From contig JAFMSR010000008.1 in the NCBI GenBank assembly GCA_022818135.1, positions 33,570,392 through 33,634,391 of the forward strand: a DNA stretch of 64,000 bases. The letters run 5' to 3'. Below, in pieces: positions 33,874 to 45,899 of this stretch (position 1 is its first letter; every line of letters begins with the position of its first letter). Made by a program: the position numbers and the translations under genes. The DNA comes from Saxidomus purpurata. Taxonomy: Eukaryota > Mollusca > Bivalvia > Venerida > Veneridae. The notes below the pieces were generated by a model, which saw only the letters and a list, made by a program, of their open reading frames with translations, was not told the origin of the DNA and made no database searches.

Positions 33874-36310
33874 ATATTTAGAATGTTTTCTTTCCTTTTT
33901 TCTGAAAATGCTTGTCATAATTTTATTATATTTGGCACAAGTAATCAACTTCGTAGTCAAGAAAATAGTCTTCATATTTTCAGAAATGAGGCCCTAAAGA
34001 TTGATGCAGCGCTTTTCTCAAATGTTCTTGTCTTCTTACTGTTCTTTTAACTGTAATTTGCAGGAAAAAATGATCCCCCAGAGAAGAGATGGTGAAACTT
34101 CTTTTCAGAATTTGATTATGTTTGGCACAACTTTGTAGTCTCAAACAATAGAAAATATTTAGAAACTGGATTTGCTCATTTGCTCTTAAGAAAAGAAAAG
34201 TAACATAATCTATTCAAATCAAAAGTTCTGTAAATTTACAGCGATATGTGTTTTTTTTTTTTTTTGTTGTTTTTTTTTAGGCCCAAAAAGGGGTAACCTC
34301 GTTTATTTGCTCTCTCGATAGCAAAGATGCATACATGTTTGAATATATACAATGCAGAATTTCATAAATTCAATTCATTAAATACATTAATTAAATTATA
34401 AATTGTAGAATACACGTATCGATTTTCGAGATAAGGCAAGGAAAAGAAACGTAGAAAGACTCACTCACACTTGAACTCACCCTTTCGCACACACGCACAC
34501 ACATACATGTAAGTTTCAGCGTTACTACGTACAGGTGGGACACCCATTTTGTTTCGGAAAACGGAATAAAATAAAATTAATGCAACCATCGGACTGTTAC
34601 TGTTCTATAAACTTCCAACTATTTACATGTTAAAAGGAAGATTTTTGCAAAAAATATATAAGAATATAATAAAGGTAATATCCTATTCTACCAGTAGATG
34701 TCGAGGATCCAACACTCACATGCATGCGTGATGTATGCATTTTGTATAAAAAAAAAAGTCATACAGAACTCCAAAAGGGAATACATACGTGTGCAATAGG
34801 CGTAACCTTACAAACATTAATCAAACCTCAACAGATAGTTACACAAAACCGCGATTAAATGTGTATACATGCACTATAGTTATTTGCTAATGTGCAATGT
34901 TACATACTCAACTCGAAATTCTAAACTTTATCGGAAATGTAACATAAATATTTTATTAAAATTGCTGTTGGAAAATATGAGGATTTTTGGTATCATTCGG
35001 AACAATCTTTTTACTCTTTTTCGAAGTATTCTCTATCTGCATATATGCACTTATGCCATCTTGTTGGGAGCTTTTTAATTCCTTCATAAAATCATGAAAT
35101 AGTCATATGTCTAATTTTGTATACAGTACATAAAACAGATGATATTTAAGCCAACCTAGACTAGAATCCATACAGGGGTGTGATAAAAACAATTGCCATT
35201 TAAAAGAATTGATAACTTTAACTGTAGACAAAGCGGAGTGGAAGTGCCAATTTCATGTGCTAGCGTCGGAAGTAACTGAGTTTTTCAGTAAGCTTTTTCA
35301 AATTACTTCAGAACAGTATTTGGCAGTAACAGTTCTACATTTTGGCATAGAATAAGTAAATAGTATTCCACGTGCATCCAAGGAAACAACTACCATTACA
35401 TGTACTTAATCAGCAGAGGGAGATATTAACAACTTCACCCGCATTTCATAACAAATGAATACGTGATGTTAAAAACGCATGGTCACTCATTTGGTCAACT
35501 GTCTTTGCACCAATATGCTATGCCAATGACAAAGAAAATGGCTACCTCCCGCCGATCGTGCATCACGAAAACCTCAACATTTTTAACAATTGAAGGGATC
35601 GCTGCATCAGCCGACCTCCCAGAACTAGGCTTGTCACAAACGCTGGTTTTATTAAAAAGGGGTCTGCAACAATGTCTACCCGTCTGTGATAATGATACTG
35701 TACCAAATTTGACATATATAATAAAAAGAAGGGAAATAACAACCACATGCATACAAATTGCTATCATATATTGTTACTTGCAAAAGAACCGAAATACAAC
35801 GCCCAAACATTCCGGACATTCTCCATTGTTATTGTTTTTGCAAAAGCATTTCCTGTATTGATAAATAAATGAGCACATCCGAACACAAATTTATAAAATA
35901 ACAGTAAACCCACCGATTATATGCAATATTTCAATGCTATCGCCTCATGCGATGGAAAAGTCTGAATTTCTAATTGATGACAGTGATATAATTCAAGCAG
36001 TTCTCTTTTATTGGCATAACGTACGTAATTTTGTGTAATGACGAATATCACTGGTTGATACAAATACTTGTGGTGAACCCCTATGAAAATTTTTATGACA
36101 TACATGTAGTTTCAGTGTTTTCCAACCCATATGTTTGTATGTATGAGATTTTACCATTGGTACCCATATGACCAACACCAGAAGAAGAGTTTTAATTAAC
36201 TTAGTGCAAGATGCAGAATGTGTCCCATTTTAGAGACACCCCTGATTCTTTAACATGCCCGGTATACAGCACAGATACATAGGACCTTAGTTTGTAGGCC
36301 TTTTCTGTAA
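33874..36310. other. No gene seen
   Basis: A poly(T) run at 34249-34280, a short CA repeat at 34486-34506 and a 132-codon ORF at 35463-35861 (+) without recognisable domain, splice context or codon pattern. The ORF is left unannotated. Confidence 0.45.
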
Positions 36311-36324
36311 AACCGTTAGTTATG

Positions 36325-36405
36325 TTAGTGGAGGAGCTGGGGATTGAGCCCGTGATCCCTGGATTACATTTGTCCAGTGCGTTACCACTGAACTACTGAT
36401 CCGCC
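36325..36405 (-). mobile_element. tRNA-like sequence, probable SINE head
   Basis: The minus strand reads GGCGGATCAGTAGTTCAGTGG...TCCAGGGATCACGGGCTCAATCCCC, with A- and B-box-like blocks. The anticodon loop is 9 nt and there is no clean acceptor stem, so it is a pseudogene or SINE rather than a working tRNA. Confidence 0.45.
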
Positions 36406-36458
36406 CTTTTCCCACCTATCTACAGATGAACAAGTTTAAAACACAGGTCATGTAGTCT

Positions 36459-36910
36459 AGGTGCGGTGGTCGAGTGGTTAACGGTCTGGACTACCAATCT
36501 GGGTGTCCCCAATTTGAATCCCAGGCAGGGCACTGGAAATTTCATTAACACTCTCAGTGCTATATACACGGGCATGTAAAAGAACCAAGGGGTCAATTCG
36601 TAAAAAAGCTAGAGTCTGGTACGCGGGCTCCCTTGTATCTGCATCTCTCTCCCTTCAACCTGCGACTGTCAGGGGCCCAGGAAGAAGTCTGAGGTTCGGC
36701 CAGGACTATTAAACAATCTAAGAAAAAAAAGTCTCGCATGTACATGGTGTATCTGTGCTGTACACTGGGTGCATGAAAGTACCACCAGAGTCTGGTACCC
36801 GTATTCCCTTGTATGCATCTGTTTCTTCAGTCTCATCTGTTTCTTCAGCCTGTTTCACAACGGATAACTCCCAGGGTCGGCTGCTTCTCTAAACAATCTA
36901 AACGATACCA
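36459..36910 (+). mobile_element. tRNA-derived SINE with duplicated body
   Basis: Head GCGGTGGTCGAGTGGTTAACGG...TTTGAATCCCAGG at 36461-36530. The body has 'agagtctggtac.cg..tcccttgtat.tgcatct' twice (36610 and 36786) and two 'aaacaatctaa' ends (36712 and 36893). This indicates a partial tandem duplication. Confidence 0.65.
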
Positions 36911-38400
36911 CAGTGCACACAAAGCTAATGAAGAGTTGAAATGACTACTACAGGGTTAAAGTCACGTGTACTGACTGCTCAAATGTGTTATATTGTCAGT
37001 GTTATATGGTCTACTGTTGATAATAGGTTAACATAATGTTAATACTCGGGGTATTCCTTAATGGTATTTTCTTAATATTATGTGTGGATCGCTGGTTGTT
37101 TAGCACTGAAAGATTTATTTCTTCAAAAATGTACACGTTCAATTTAGTTATGATTCTCATAGTTTTGCAGATGTTATGAAAACCGAATGTAATATATTCA
37201 ACTATTAAACGAACAAAACCCTCCCAAAATTATTTTTGGCTTAATTTTATTTTCTAAAACTTTGCATACGAGTCAAATATCATAAATTTTATCATGTTTA
37301 TATGTATTTAATAAAAATAAGAATATAGAACGCCTGTACTAAGTAGATTCCGGTAATCGAAAACCGATTTTGGTAGATTCCGCTAAAAAAATCGATTCCG
37401 GTATTCAGTGTAACCGATGACCGAGCGTAGTTATCGTTTACGAGTCCAGGAGCACCGTCGGCAAACAAAAGTAAGATTTACTATTGAAGTATATTCTAGA
37501 TATAGTCAGATCTGAAATCATTGATTGAAAAGATATAAATACATACATGAATAATTAGATAGAACTTTAAAGAAGTGATAGATATTTTTCCGTATATTTT
37601 TTTTTGCTTGGATATAAGCGACCGCATTGTGGAGTAATAATTTAATGCATCCAACTAAAACCAAAAACTTAGGTCACCGCCACCACCCTAATCATAACAA
37701 GGTTTCGAATTGAGATAGGTACATAATATACATGTGTATTGTTTCATCTCATGCATGTTTTTATGGAATGGTTTGTATAAACTTACGGAAGTTCCCGAAC
37801 TTTTAACTACAGGACTAACGCGGAGACATGAAAATCATATTGTACTTTGGTCAGAGGTAAATTTCTGAATTTTCTGGTATATAATACTGTTAACTATAGA
37901 GCGATGATGACTTCATCGCTCTAAAAAGCATACCCCAAATCTCGGATCAATTTAAATAACTTCAAAACAACTTTATGTTTATACATTTGTAATTGAAAGG
38001 ATTTCAGCTAGATATTTGACCAATCATCGGTAAAATTAGCATAATCATATGTGTTGTAGTTTCGTAATACCTTCATAAACATTTGTTTTATAAGTTTTGG
38101 CTGGATAACGATTTACAATGGCGCCTGCCAATAAGTTCCCGTGTTTGCGTGAAAAAAATCGTGGTGCACGCGTGAAGGACACGATTGTGGAACGTGTTGC
38201 ACGGTTTCTCTCGTTTGCAAACTGAAACTATGTCACTGTAGTATAAAAGGCGCTACATTTGCATACCGTGGGTAAACAAGACATTTTTTCGATATTTTTC
38301 ATGGTTAAAAGGCGAAGTTTTATTGCATGAAAACTATTGTGATGTGACTGAGACATGAGAACTGAGCAATATAATATGAATCGAGCCATACAACAATACA
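36911..38400. other. No gene seen; one hairpin
   Basis: AT-rich, no supported ORF. 37897-37923 is a perfect hairpin (tagagcgatga/tcatcgctcta, loop 5). Repeated 'gattccggta' phrases at 37347-37405. Confidence 0.5.
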
Positions 38401-38404
38401 CACT

Positions 38405-39440
38405 TTTCTTTTTTATGCCCCCTTCGAGGAAGAGGGGTATCTCCGAATAAGACGGGTATATTGGTTTGCAGATGCAGGTCGGTCGGTCAGTTTGTCCGTA
38501 TGTCTGTCCGTCCGTCCGTCTACCAACGGTTTTCCAGATGATAACTCAAGAACGCTTCAGCCTAGGATCTTGAAACTTGATGCGGAGGTTGGTCATGGCC
38601 AGCAAAGGATCCTATTGTTTTTTGGTCAGCATGTCAAAGGTTAAGGTCACAGTGACCGGTAATAGTAAAACGGTTTCAGGACTATAACACGATAACGTGT
38701 GGGCCTAGCATCTTGAAACTTGATGTGGAGATTGATCATAACCGGTAGAGGACCCCTTTTGAAATTTAGGTATGTCCGAGGTCAAGGTCACAGTCACCTG
38801 GAATAGTAAACAGTTTCTGGATGATAAATTGAGAACGCTTGGACCTAGCATCTTGAAACTTGTTGTGCCAGCAAATGACCCCTTTTAATTTTGCAGTCAA
38901 AAGATGTCAAAGGTCAAGGTCACGGTGGCCCCGTTTTGTAGAATGGTTTCCGCTCAATAACTTTAGTGACTAATTGCAATGAAATTTGCTGTGTAGGTAG
39001 TTTGCGGGGAGAGGAAGCTAGGTATGGCATTTGGGGTCACTAGGGTGAAAATCAAGGTCACTGTTACTAAACATAGATGTTTTAAATCAATTTTTATATT
39101 GTTTTAAGCAACTTTGTGGGGCTGGATGGGGGGTCAAGGTCACTGTTTCTAAAACTATAGTTAAAATAAATCTATTTCAGAATTGTTTTAAGGAAAATAA
39201 ATCTTTTTTGGGGATGGGGGTGGGGGGAGGGGGAGGCATGGGTCAAGGTTACTGTTACTAAAAAAAAAATATTGTTTAAAAACAAATTAGGGTCAAGGTC
39301 ACTGTTACTTAAGATAGATTTTTTTAAATATTTCTTTTTATATTCTACTATTACTACAAGCGCCATTTTCACGAATTTCACAGTGGCATTTACTTAAAGA
39401 ACTGTTCAGTGTATAGTTTGACTCGTGCATCAAGGGGGAT
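38405..39440 (+). mobile_element. Core-repeat element ('tatgcccccttcgaggaagaggggtat')
   Basis: Begins tatgcccccttcgaggaag and contains a gtccgtccgtccgtc microsatellite (38503-38520). Recurring units: 'gataact.gagaacgct..gccta.gatcttgaaactt' and 'aggtcaaggtcactgttact'. The organisation parallels the other core-repeat families here. It is non-coding. Confidence 0.65.
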
Positions 39441-39639
39441 ACGTGTTTCATAAACAGTTTTTGTTACCCAATTCTTTAAATTAAGTTACAATAATCTATG
39501 AGAGCGTTAAAATGAACGTCAGTGATATTTTTCTCCGCCTCAATATGAAACGTAAAGATATTTGCTAGAGAATCTTGAAGAGAGAACAGAATGACACTAA
39601 CTAGATATTGTTTTTACAAAAGAACGTATGTATCCGACC

Positions 39640-40135
39640 CCTAAGAGCTTGACATTAGGTTTTTAGGTCCCTTTGACCTTTTCCTTTGAGCTAGTGACCC
39701 TAAATTATAATATGCACAACAAGACTTCATACAGATACTTCCGGCAAAAGTTAAGGTAAATTCAGCAAGGGGTTTTGGAGAAGAAGCACGGACAACATTT
39801 TCTGTTTTCAAGTGCTTGTGACTTTGACCTTTGAGTTAGTGACCCCAATAACATTGCATTCCTGCAAAGTTTTATGAAAATTCAGCAAGGGGTATTGGAG
39901 AAGAAGCGAGGAAAATATCTTACTAAATACCAGGATGTCATTTAAGTACGTCAAACATCTTCAAAGTCCCACATCTTATGAAAAAATCAATGGTTCAGAA
40001 GCGGAAAATCCTGACGATGTACAGAACCACTCATTGTACCAAATTCTGCCAAGTTTTAGTAAAATCAATCCAGGCGTGTAGCAGGTGTTGCGCAGACAAA
40101 CTTTGTGACAGACTGACAGACAAGTAGGGGATATA
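39640..40135 (+). mobile_element. Second 'gtgacctttgac' repeat fragment
   Basis: Two tandem units with 'ttcagcaaggggttttggagaagaag' (39759 and 39878), ending in 'gtgacagactgacagacaagtaggggatatac'. It is non-coding and adjacent to, but distinct from, the element at 38405. Confidence 0.5.
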
Positions 40136-40279
40136 CATATTATAAACATCATTTGAATGGAGCGTGGAAGAGCTTCTGATGATTTATTGCATTCTTACCT
40201 TGATACATCGCGTTCCTTAATTTGAATCTTTGTACAAAATAGTATGCATACGGAATACAAATAATCATTTCGTCAAATT

Positions 40280-40350
40280 ATTGCCGACCTTTGATGTTTT
40301 TTGTTACTACATACATTATAGTAACAAAAAAACCCAAAAAGGTCGGCAAT
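40280..40350. repeat. Foldback hairpin (~71 bp)
   Basis: attgccgacctttg...ttttttgttac mirrored by gtaacaaaaaaa...aaaggtcggcaat. It lies just beyond the 3' end of the MIEAP-like gene. Confidence 0.8.
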
Positions 40351-40355
40351 ATGTT

Positions 40356-40361
40356 TTTATT
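40356..40361 (-). terminator. Poly(A) signal AATAAA for the MIEAP-like gene
   Basis: AATAAA on the minus strand about 67 nt after the stop codon that begins at 40430. Confidence 0.4.
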
Positions 40362-40427
40362 ACAAATGCAATATTAATTTAATCATTTCAAGGTCCACAC
40401 CATTTCATTGCTCCACTATATCGTTTT

Positions 40428-42283
40428 CTAAGTACCTTGCGCAATGCCTTTCCTTAACAGAGGTCCGTCCGTATGTAGAAGCATTGCTGGCCAAACTACA
40501 TAGTCAATATAATTGCCTCGACTTGTGTACTTTTTAAAGAGCTCTTTATCGAATGACACTCTTTGCTCAGTAAGTTTTTGCGTTTTTCCTCTTTCTATAG
40601 CATTTTTTCTTCCAGTAAGTGATTTCACCAGATTAGCCTTTTGCTCGTCTCTCCCAGACTGTATATGCTGATCGTATAGTTTTTGTTGTGTCACATTTCT
40701 ATCATCTCTTGACCAATTTTCTGCCACGCAGTTCTGACCTCTTATCTCATTTAAGTAAGATTCTTCCATGTTTGTATCGTGTATATGCAAAGTATGCGTA
40801 CTTTCCCAGCCAGGACACGCAAGAACAACGGGTGGGTCTGTAGAAACCATCAACAGACACAATTCTATGCATTTCAAAAGGTATGTGTCTATGGCACCGT
40901 CTGATAAAAATGTTTTCACCTTGTAGTCGCCGCACATGCTTGACAGATACACTTTGAAATCCTTCTCTTTGAAATCCTGTTCAAAACGTAAACAGTTTAT
41001 TCATTAAATATATATATATGTTAATGCCAATATAAGAATTCTTCTGTTTGAAATCATGTTAAAAAAGGAAACTGTTTATTTGATATACAGTACAACCTCT
41101 CCACAACAACACCAAAGGGAATATCAAATTTTTGTTTGGTATGGAGAGGTTGTTGCTCTGGGGAAGTTAATTTGTTCAGATATATATCTGGTTTGGGAAA
41201 TAAAACATCTGTCTTTGTAGAGAGGTTTTTGCTCTTCGGAGGTGTTGTTCTGAGAGGTTATACTATATATTTGATAACCTAACAGCAACAATTTGATTCA
41301 GACATCGTAAGCATGTGCTTACAATCTCTTGTGTAGACAATTAAACAGCTTGAAATGTGATTTACAAGTAATACTGACATTTCTAAATTGATGTTAATAC
41401 ATACCGTCCCTATTTCCGACACTTTTCTCTTGACATTGATTTTACGACTGTCTTTTAACCATTTCGTCGTTAGTTTTGCACCAGGAAGACTCTGGACGAC
41501 ATAACAGAGAGTAAATTGCGTTTGAATTTGGTTGAATCATTATTCAGTACACAAAATTATGATTTCCCCCTATTTCAGAACTTGACATTGGTTTTTTAGA
41601 ATTATAAAACTTATATGTCATTACTTCTTTGTTTTAATCGTTGAAAATACAAGTGAAACACTTTAAACATTATTGAAGTAAGACAAACATCGGTCAGAAA
41701 TATGAAACAAGTTTACTTTATTAGATTGTATCTTATATATGATATATAATTGCTCTAGATAAACCGAAATACCTCATCTAGAAACCAGTCTCTTAAAATT
41801 TGCCAGGATTCCTCAGTTCTTCCCTTACTGACTTCATACGCAGACTAGAAAATATTAAAAATACTTAGTAAACCTAGTAAATTAGGATTCAGTTAACATA
41901 ATAAGACAAAAGTTTACTGTATAAAATGAGATTCAAACATTTGCAAAATTTACCGAAGATATTTAATACATTGTATATTACAGAATAATGGTTTACTTGT
42001 ACCGGTACTGTATACGACTGCTAGGACTGCCTACGCCTCTTTGAAAGACCATTAGAAACGGCAGTGTTCATATGATTAAGACATTACCATAACTGCATGC
42101 AGAAGTATAGAGATTGCACATTTCTCCGAGAAAGTCTCTGCAAGCACGAAATAGGCGGAAGTCCATTCGTTATCGTATAACTCGCTGAACATCTCGGCCA
42201 GTTTCGTCGGTCGGCATGGGTCTTTTAAGTCCACGACGTTAGGATTGTTATCTCGCAGTTTGATAGAAACCTGTTCATTTAAT
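40428..42283 (-). CDS. MIEAP C-terminal domain, four exons
   Basis: Exons 42088-42283, 41773-41844, 41405-41491 and 40428-40976 join at phase 0 with clean CAG or TAG acceptors and GTAATG, GTATTT and GTATGT donors. The block encodes an α-helical, Trp-containing domain ending IDYVVWPAMLLHTDGPLLRK. A MITE (41085-41268) sits in one of its introns. Confidence 0.8.
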
Positions 42284-44664
42284 CTGATGGATAAAAATGT
42301 ATGTGTCAATTATGTTGTTTTCAAATATAATTGATAGGAACACCATTGTTATGTGCTTTGATATCTGAACTGGAAAACTGAAATGCTAGTTGAAAGATTT
42401 TTTCAAGCATATATCGCAAATTTATATAATCATAGCAGAAACAGACACCACTATTCGCTATGAAAAGAGACAACGAAGAATGGCCTTTTGCAAAACTATT
42501 TTATGGCAACACTTGACTCAAATTACTTTATGCATTACATTGAACTCATACAATTACTATCAAATTATATTTACTTATCACTGGACAAAAATATTTGCCT
42601 TTGAAGCTTTGCTATTTTCATATTTCACTTGATTACTAAACTTCATAAGTTTCTGTCAGTTATACGGTTATCGATGAGTTGCATTAAATATCTTAGATAA
42701 CCTTCTCATTCATCAGTAACAATAACAAACTTATACCTTGTTTAGTTTGTTTACATTTTCAATTCATCATCCAAATACTTGATAAAGTGCTTAATTACGA
42801 GTTTCAAGTTTGCAGTTTGTGCTCTCTGCTTTATATACATTCTAAAAGGAGGTATGTGTAACATATTCACGATAATCAAGTTATTAATTTTGCTACTTTC
42901 TTTCTAAACGGTTCGGCATATATATTGATGTCACTGCCACGTGTTTCTTTTTATAAGCTGGTGAACTCAATTATAAATGTCTGATATAAAACATAACTGG
43001 ACATACCTTCTAAGCGTCTCTTTCTTCTCCGCCTCGAGTTCTGCATTTTCAGTTACCTTTGTTTCCAAGTTGTGATTCACCTGATTCACTTCGTCTTCCA
43101 GAGACTTGATCATTTTTGATTTTAATCCGCTTTCTTTGTCTTTACTTTCTATCACATTCTTTAAATGTTGAATTTCCATATCTTTGCTTAAACTACTTTC
43201 TTTGTTTTTACTTTCTATCAAATTCTTTAATTGTCGTATTTCCTTTTCTTTATCTTCTCTGCTTTCTTTGTCTTTTCTTTCTATCAACTTCTTTAATTGT
43301 CGTAATTCCTTTTCTTTATCTTCTCTGCTTTCTTTGTCTTTTCTTTCCATCAAACTCTTTAATTCTTGTATTTCAGTTTCTTTAGAATGATTGCCTTTTT
43401 TTAGTGTGTCGATTTCTTTTAGAAATAAGGGCCATCTTCCAACTACAGATCTGGAAACAACGTGTAATGACAAGTTATATACACATTAAATAGAGTATAA
43501 TTGTTGGTTTCGATGTAATATCACGTTATAATACATATATTACTAAACTTACTAAATAAAGTAATAAATCTGTACAGTATTATGATTATCTTTACGGTCA
43601 GGGCATTATAAAATAATCAGCCCGCGTGTGAGGGCCGGATATGTGATAATCGGCCCTCAGAAAATGGACACGCGACGTCAATGGTTGCGTAAGACGTCAC
43701 CACCTGTCTATAGTGGCGAACGGCAAAAAAAAATTGAAGTACTCTCGAATCGTTTATTAGATTAAGACAATGTAATTGATAAAATAAATAAACAAGCAGA
43801 AGAAACATTTGCATTTGTAGAAAGTAAAAAAACCTAAACACTAAGAAAAGAAACCAGAAAGTGATGTCAGAAAGTTTCAGGAATGGCTACAAAGAACGAA
43901 AACATATTCACGATAATCAAGTTATTAATGTTGCTACTTTCTTTCTAAACGGTTCGGCATATATATTGATGTCACTGCCACATGTTTCTTTTTATAAGCT
44001 GGTGAACTCAATTATTAATGTCTGATATAAAACATAACTGGACATACCTTCTAAGCGCCTCTTTCTTCTCCGCCTCGAGTTCTGCATTTTCAGTTACCTT
44101 TGTTTTCAAGTTGTGTTTCATCTGATTCACTTTGTCTTCCAGAGACTTGATCATTTTTTATTTTAATCCGCTTTCTTTGTCTTTACTTTCTATCACATTC
44201 TTTAATTGTCGTAATTCCTTTTCTTTATCTACTCTGCTTTCTTTGTCTTTTCTTTCTATCAAACTCTTTAATTGTTCTATTTCAGTTTCTTTAGAATGAT
44301 TGCTTTTTTTTAGTGTGTCGAATTCTTTTAGAAATAAGGGCCATCTTCCAACTACAGATCTGGAAACAACGTGTAATGACAAGTTATATACACATTAAAT
44401 AGAGTATAATTGTTGGTATCGATGTAATATCACGTTTTATTATATATCTATAATTATTTTGCCAAAAATACAACCTATATTCAACCATCAAATACGGCCT
44501 GACAGAAAAAAAATCTGTATTGTAGCGTTGACCGTCCGGAAATTGTGATAGTTAGCATTTGTATTCAAATTATTTTAAAGAAACAAAAAAATGCCATAAA
44601 AGGAAATTACTTACCTGAAAATTATTATCCCTTCCCTTAATTTCACAAGTCTAATTATCCTCAT
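40428..44664 (-). CDS. SPATA18-like: MIEAP (mitochondria-eating protein) C-terminal-domain protein with repetitive coiled coil
   Basis: Exons 44615-44664, 43007-43450, 42088-42283, 41773-41844, 41405-41491 and 40428-40976 keep phase (1398 nt, 465 residues). Residues 17-165 are a charged coiled coil with tandem ~22-residue repeats (ERKDKESREDKEKE..QLK). Residues 165-465 match the MIEAP C-terminal domain: DPCRPTKLAEMFSELYDNEW, a Met/Leu-rich PPVVL segment and the terminal NYIDYVVWPAMLLHTDGPLL..G.A. Vertebrate MIEAP/SPATA18 acts in mitochondrial quality control; function here is inferred from the family. The start is the least certain part: the ATG at 44662 sits nine codons from a donor that fits the coiled-coil exon, and further 5' exons may exist (for example near 45339-45443). 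The C-terminal domain is secure. Confidence 0.72.
41085..41268. mobile_element. TIR MITE (~184 bp)
   Basis: Ends atacagtacaacctctccacaacaacacc and ggtgttgttctgagaggttatactat form ~27-bp imperfect inverted repeats; a second pair 'ggtatggagaggttgttgctc' lies within. TACAGT..AACCTCTC ends are typical of Tc1/mariner-like MITEs. Intronic to the MIEAP-like gene. Confidence 0.75.
43007..43450 (-). CDS. Coiled-coil exon of the MIEAP-like gene
   Basis: 444 nt in one open frame, rich in Lys, Glu, Asp and Ser with heptad-like Leu/Ile spacing. Several near-identical ~66-72-nt sub-repeats ('tctttgtctttactttctatcaaattctttaattg' on the plus strand) indicate expansion by unequal crossing-over. Confidence 0.75.
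43493..43535 (+). mobile_element. 43-bp end fragment of the foldback MITE
   Basis: 'gagtataattgttggtttcgatgtaatatcacgttataat' matches the outer end of the MITE at 4655. The same fragment recurs at 44401-44440 within the duplicated segment. Confidence 0.6.
43905..44442 (-). pseudogene. Duplicated coiled-coil exon of the MIEAP-like gene, with nonsense codon
   Basis: This segment duplicates about 42863-43535, including both flanking introns and the MITE end. The exon copy (44042-44359) retains acceptor and donor but lacks about 125 nt of internal repeats. A Ser codon (TCA) has become TAA at 44158-44160. It may be skipped in splicing; if included it would truncate the protein before the MIEAP domain. 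Confidence 0.75.
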
Positions 44665-45338
44665 ATGCAAATTTCTAAAAGAAATCAAATTTTATTTACA
44701 AAGGAAGTCACTCGTCCGCCATTTTGAAAATACGTCCAATTTCCGTAAACTGGGTCAAGCACCTCTAAATTACAGAACAGTTCAAAAGTCAAGTTCCAAC
44801 ACAGAGAGGTCTTAACATAAAACTAGTCCCAATTAACTACAGACATATTTACACATATTTGCAATGTATCTGTTCATTACATTGTTTATTTATTCCTCTG
44901 TTAAAGACTGGTGACAAGGACACTCAAACATCTTCTTGCACCTGACAACCCTCTGTGTACAACAGTATACCAAATGTGCCAAATGGCCAAATGGTTACAT
45001 GAATCAAAGTCGAATTTTACCCACTTCACAAAAATAAGGGAAACATAATTTTTCAATTGCTCTGGTTCAAATATTGTGGCAGACAAACACTTTTCTGAGT
45101 CTTCAAATTGATCATCAGACTCTAAAGGCTATAGGGTTTTGAAATGTCCTGTAAATACTGATACGGGTTACAAAATTTAACGGCACTGGAAGTTTTATGT
45201 CACGTGACCTTAGACTAGCATCGACAACTTTTATATTATTTCAAGCAAAATAAAAAGAATTTAAGGTGAGAGAAAAAGGGAACATAAGGAATTTATAGCT
45301 AATACCATATGCACATGCAAGAACAATGATTTTACCTG

Positions 45339-45443
45339 TTTTGAAAGCATTTTCAACGACTTAAGCAGTTTGACAGGTACCAGGATTTCGTGCGTTTTTA
45401 CACTCATAACGATGACGTCATACGAACTAACGTTCTCTAGCAA
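45339..45443 (-). other. Candidate 5' exon upstream of the MIEAP-like gene
   Basis: Opens with ATG at 45441-45443 and ends AAACAG|GTAAAA after MLENVSS...KMLSKQ (35 codons). Its phase (0) does not fit the exon at 44615-44674, so it would be either a leader exon or part of another transcript. The plus-strand sequence has TGACGTCA at 45413-45420 and 45623-45630, suggesting a promoter-type region. Confidence 0.25.
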
Positions 45444-45755
45444 GGTGAGAAATATAAACTATCACGAAAATCGGACGCTAACGAAAACTAGACGGTCAAC
45501 GATATGTACGTGGAATACAAATAGCGCGGCAAAATTTGTAAGAGTGCATTCAATTGGCTCTAAAATGCACATGACGTTAATAACGTCGCTTTTGACTGGG
45601 TCGTTACTATTTGTTTATACGATGACGTCAATAAAATGGCGTCGCATACTTCACATATTTCGCGCTAAAAAGGGTTTTGATTCAATTTTATACTTAGAAT
45701 ATCATTTTAATTTAGTTTATTCGCGCAGACAAGTGTCAAAAGGTATATAATAAAA

Positions 45756-45898
45756 GGGTTATTAGTATAGTTATGTGATCCATAAGCCGGATTGGCTCTC
45801 GTCGAGGTCGGATCAAACTCGTGCTACGCACTCGTATGATCCGACGCACGACTCGAGCAAATCCGGCATGCTGGATCACGCTACTATACTAATAACCC
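45756..45898. mobile_element. Foldback element (~143 bp)
   Basis: Ends gggttattagtatag and ctatactaataaccc are exact inverses. Inner blocks gtgatcc/ggatcac, gccggatt/aatccggc and gtcggatca/tgatccgac also pair. It abuts the next MITE. Confidence 0.85.
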
Positions 45899-45899
45899 C

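Noticed and set aside
35463..35861. 132-codon plus-strand ORF
   Set aside because: No recognisable domain, weak start context, no splice context, and the opposite strand is also open for 90 codons. It is not distinguishable from chance.
36325..36405. Functional tRNA gene on the minus strand
   Set aside because: The anticodon loop would be 9 nt and the acceptor stem is not formed.
43116..43390. Plus-strand ORFs rich in Phe/Leu/Ser opposite the coiled-coil exon
   Set aside because: Antisense shadow of the repetitive Lys/Glu coding sequence of the MIEAP-like gene.
45370..45750. 126-codon plus-strand ORF
   Set aside because: Composition is random-looking, and it overlaps a candidate minus-strand exon and promoter-type region. 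No homology is evident.
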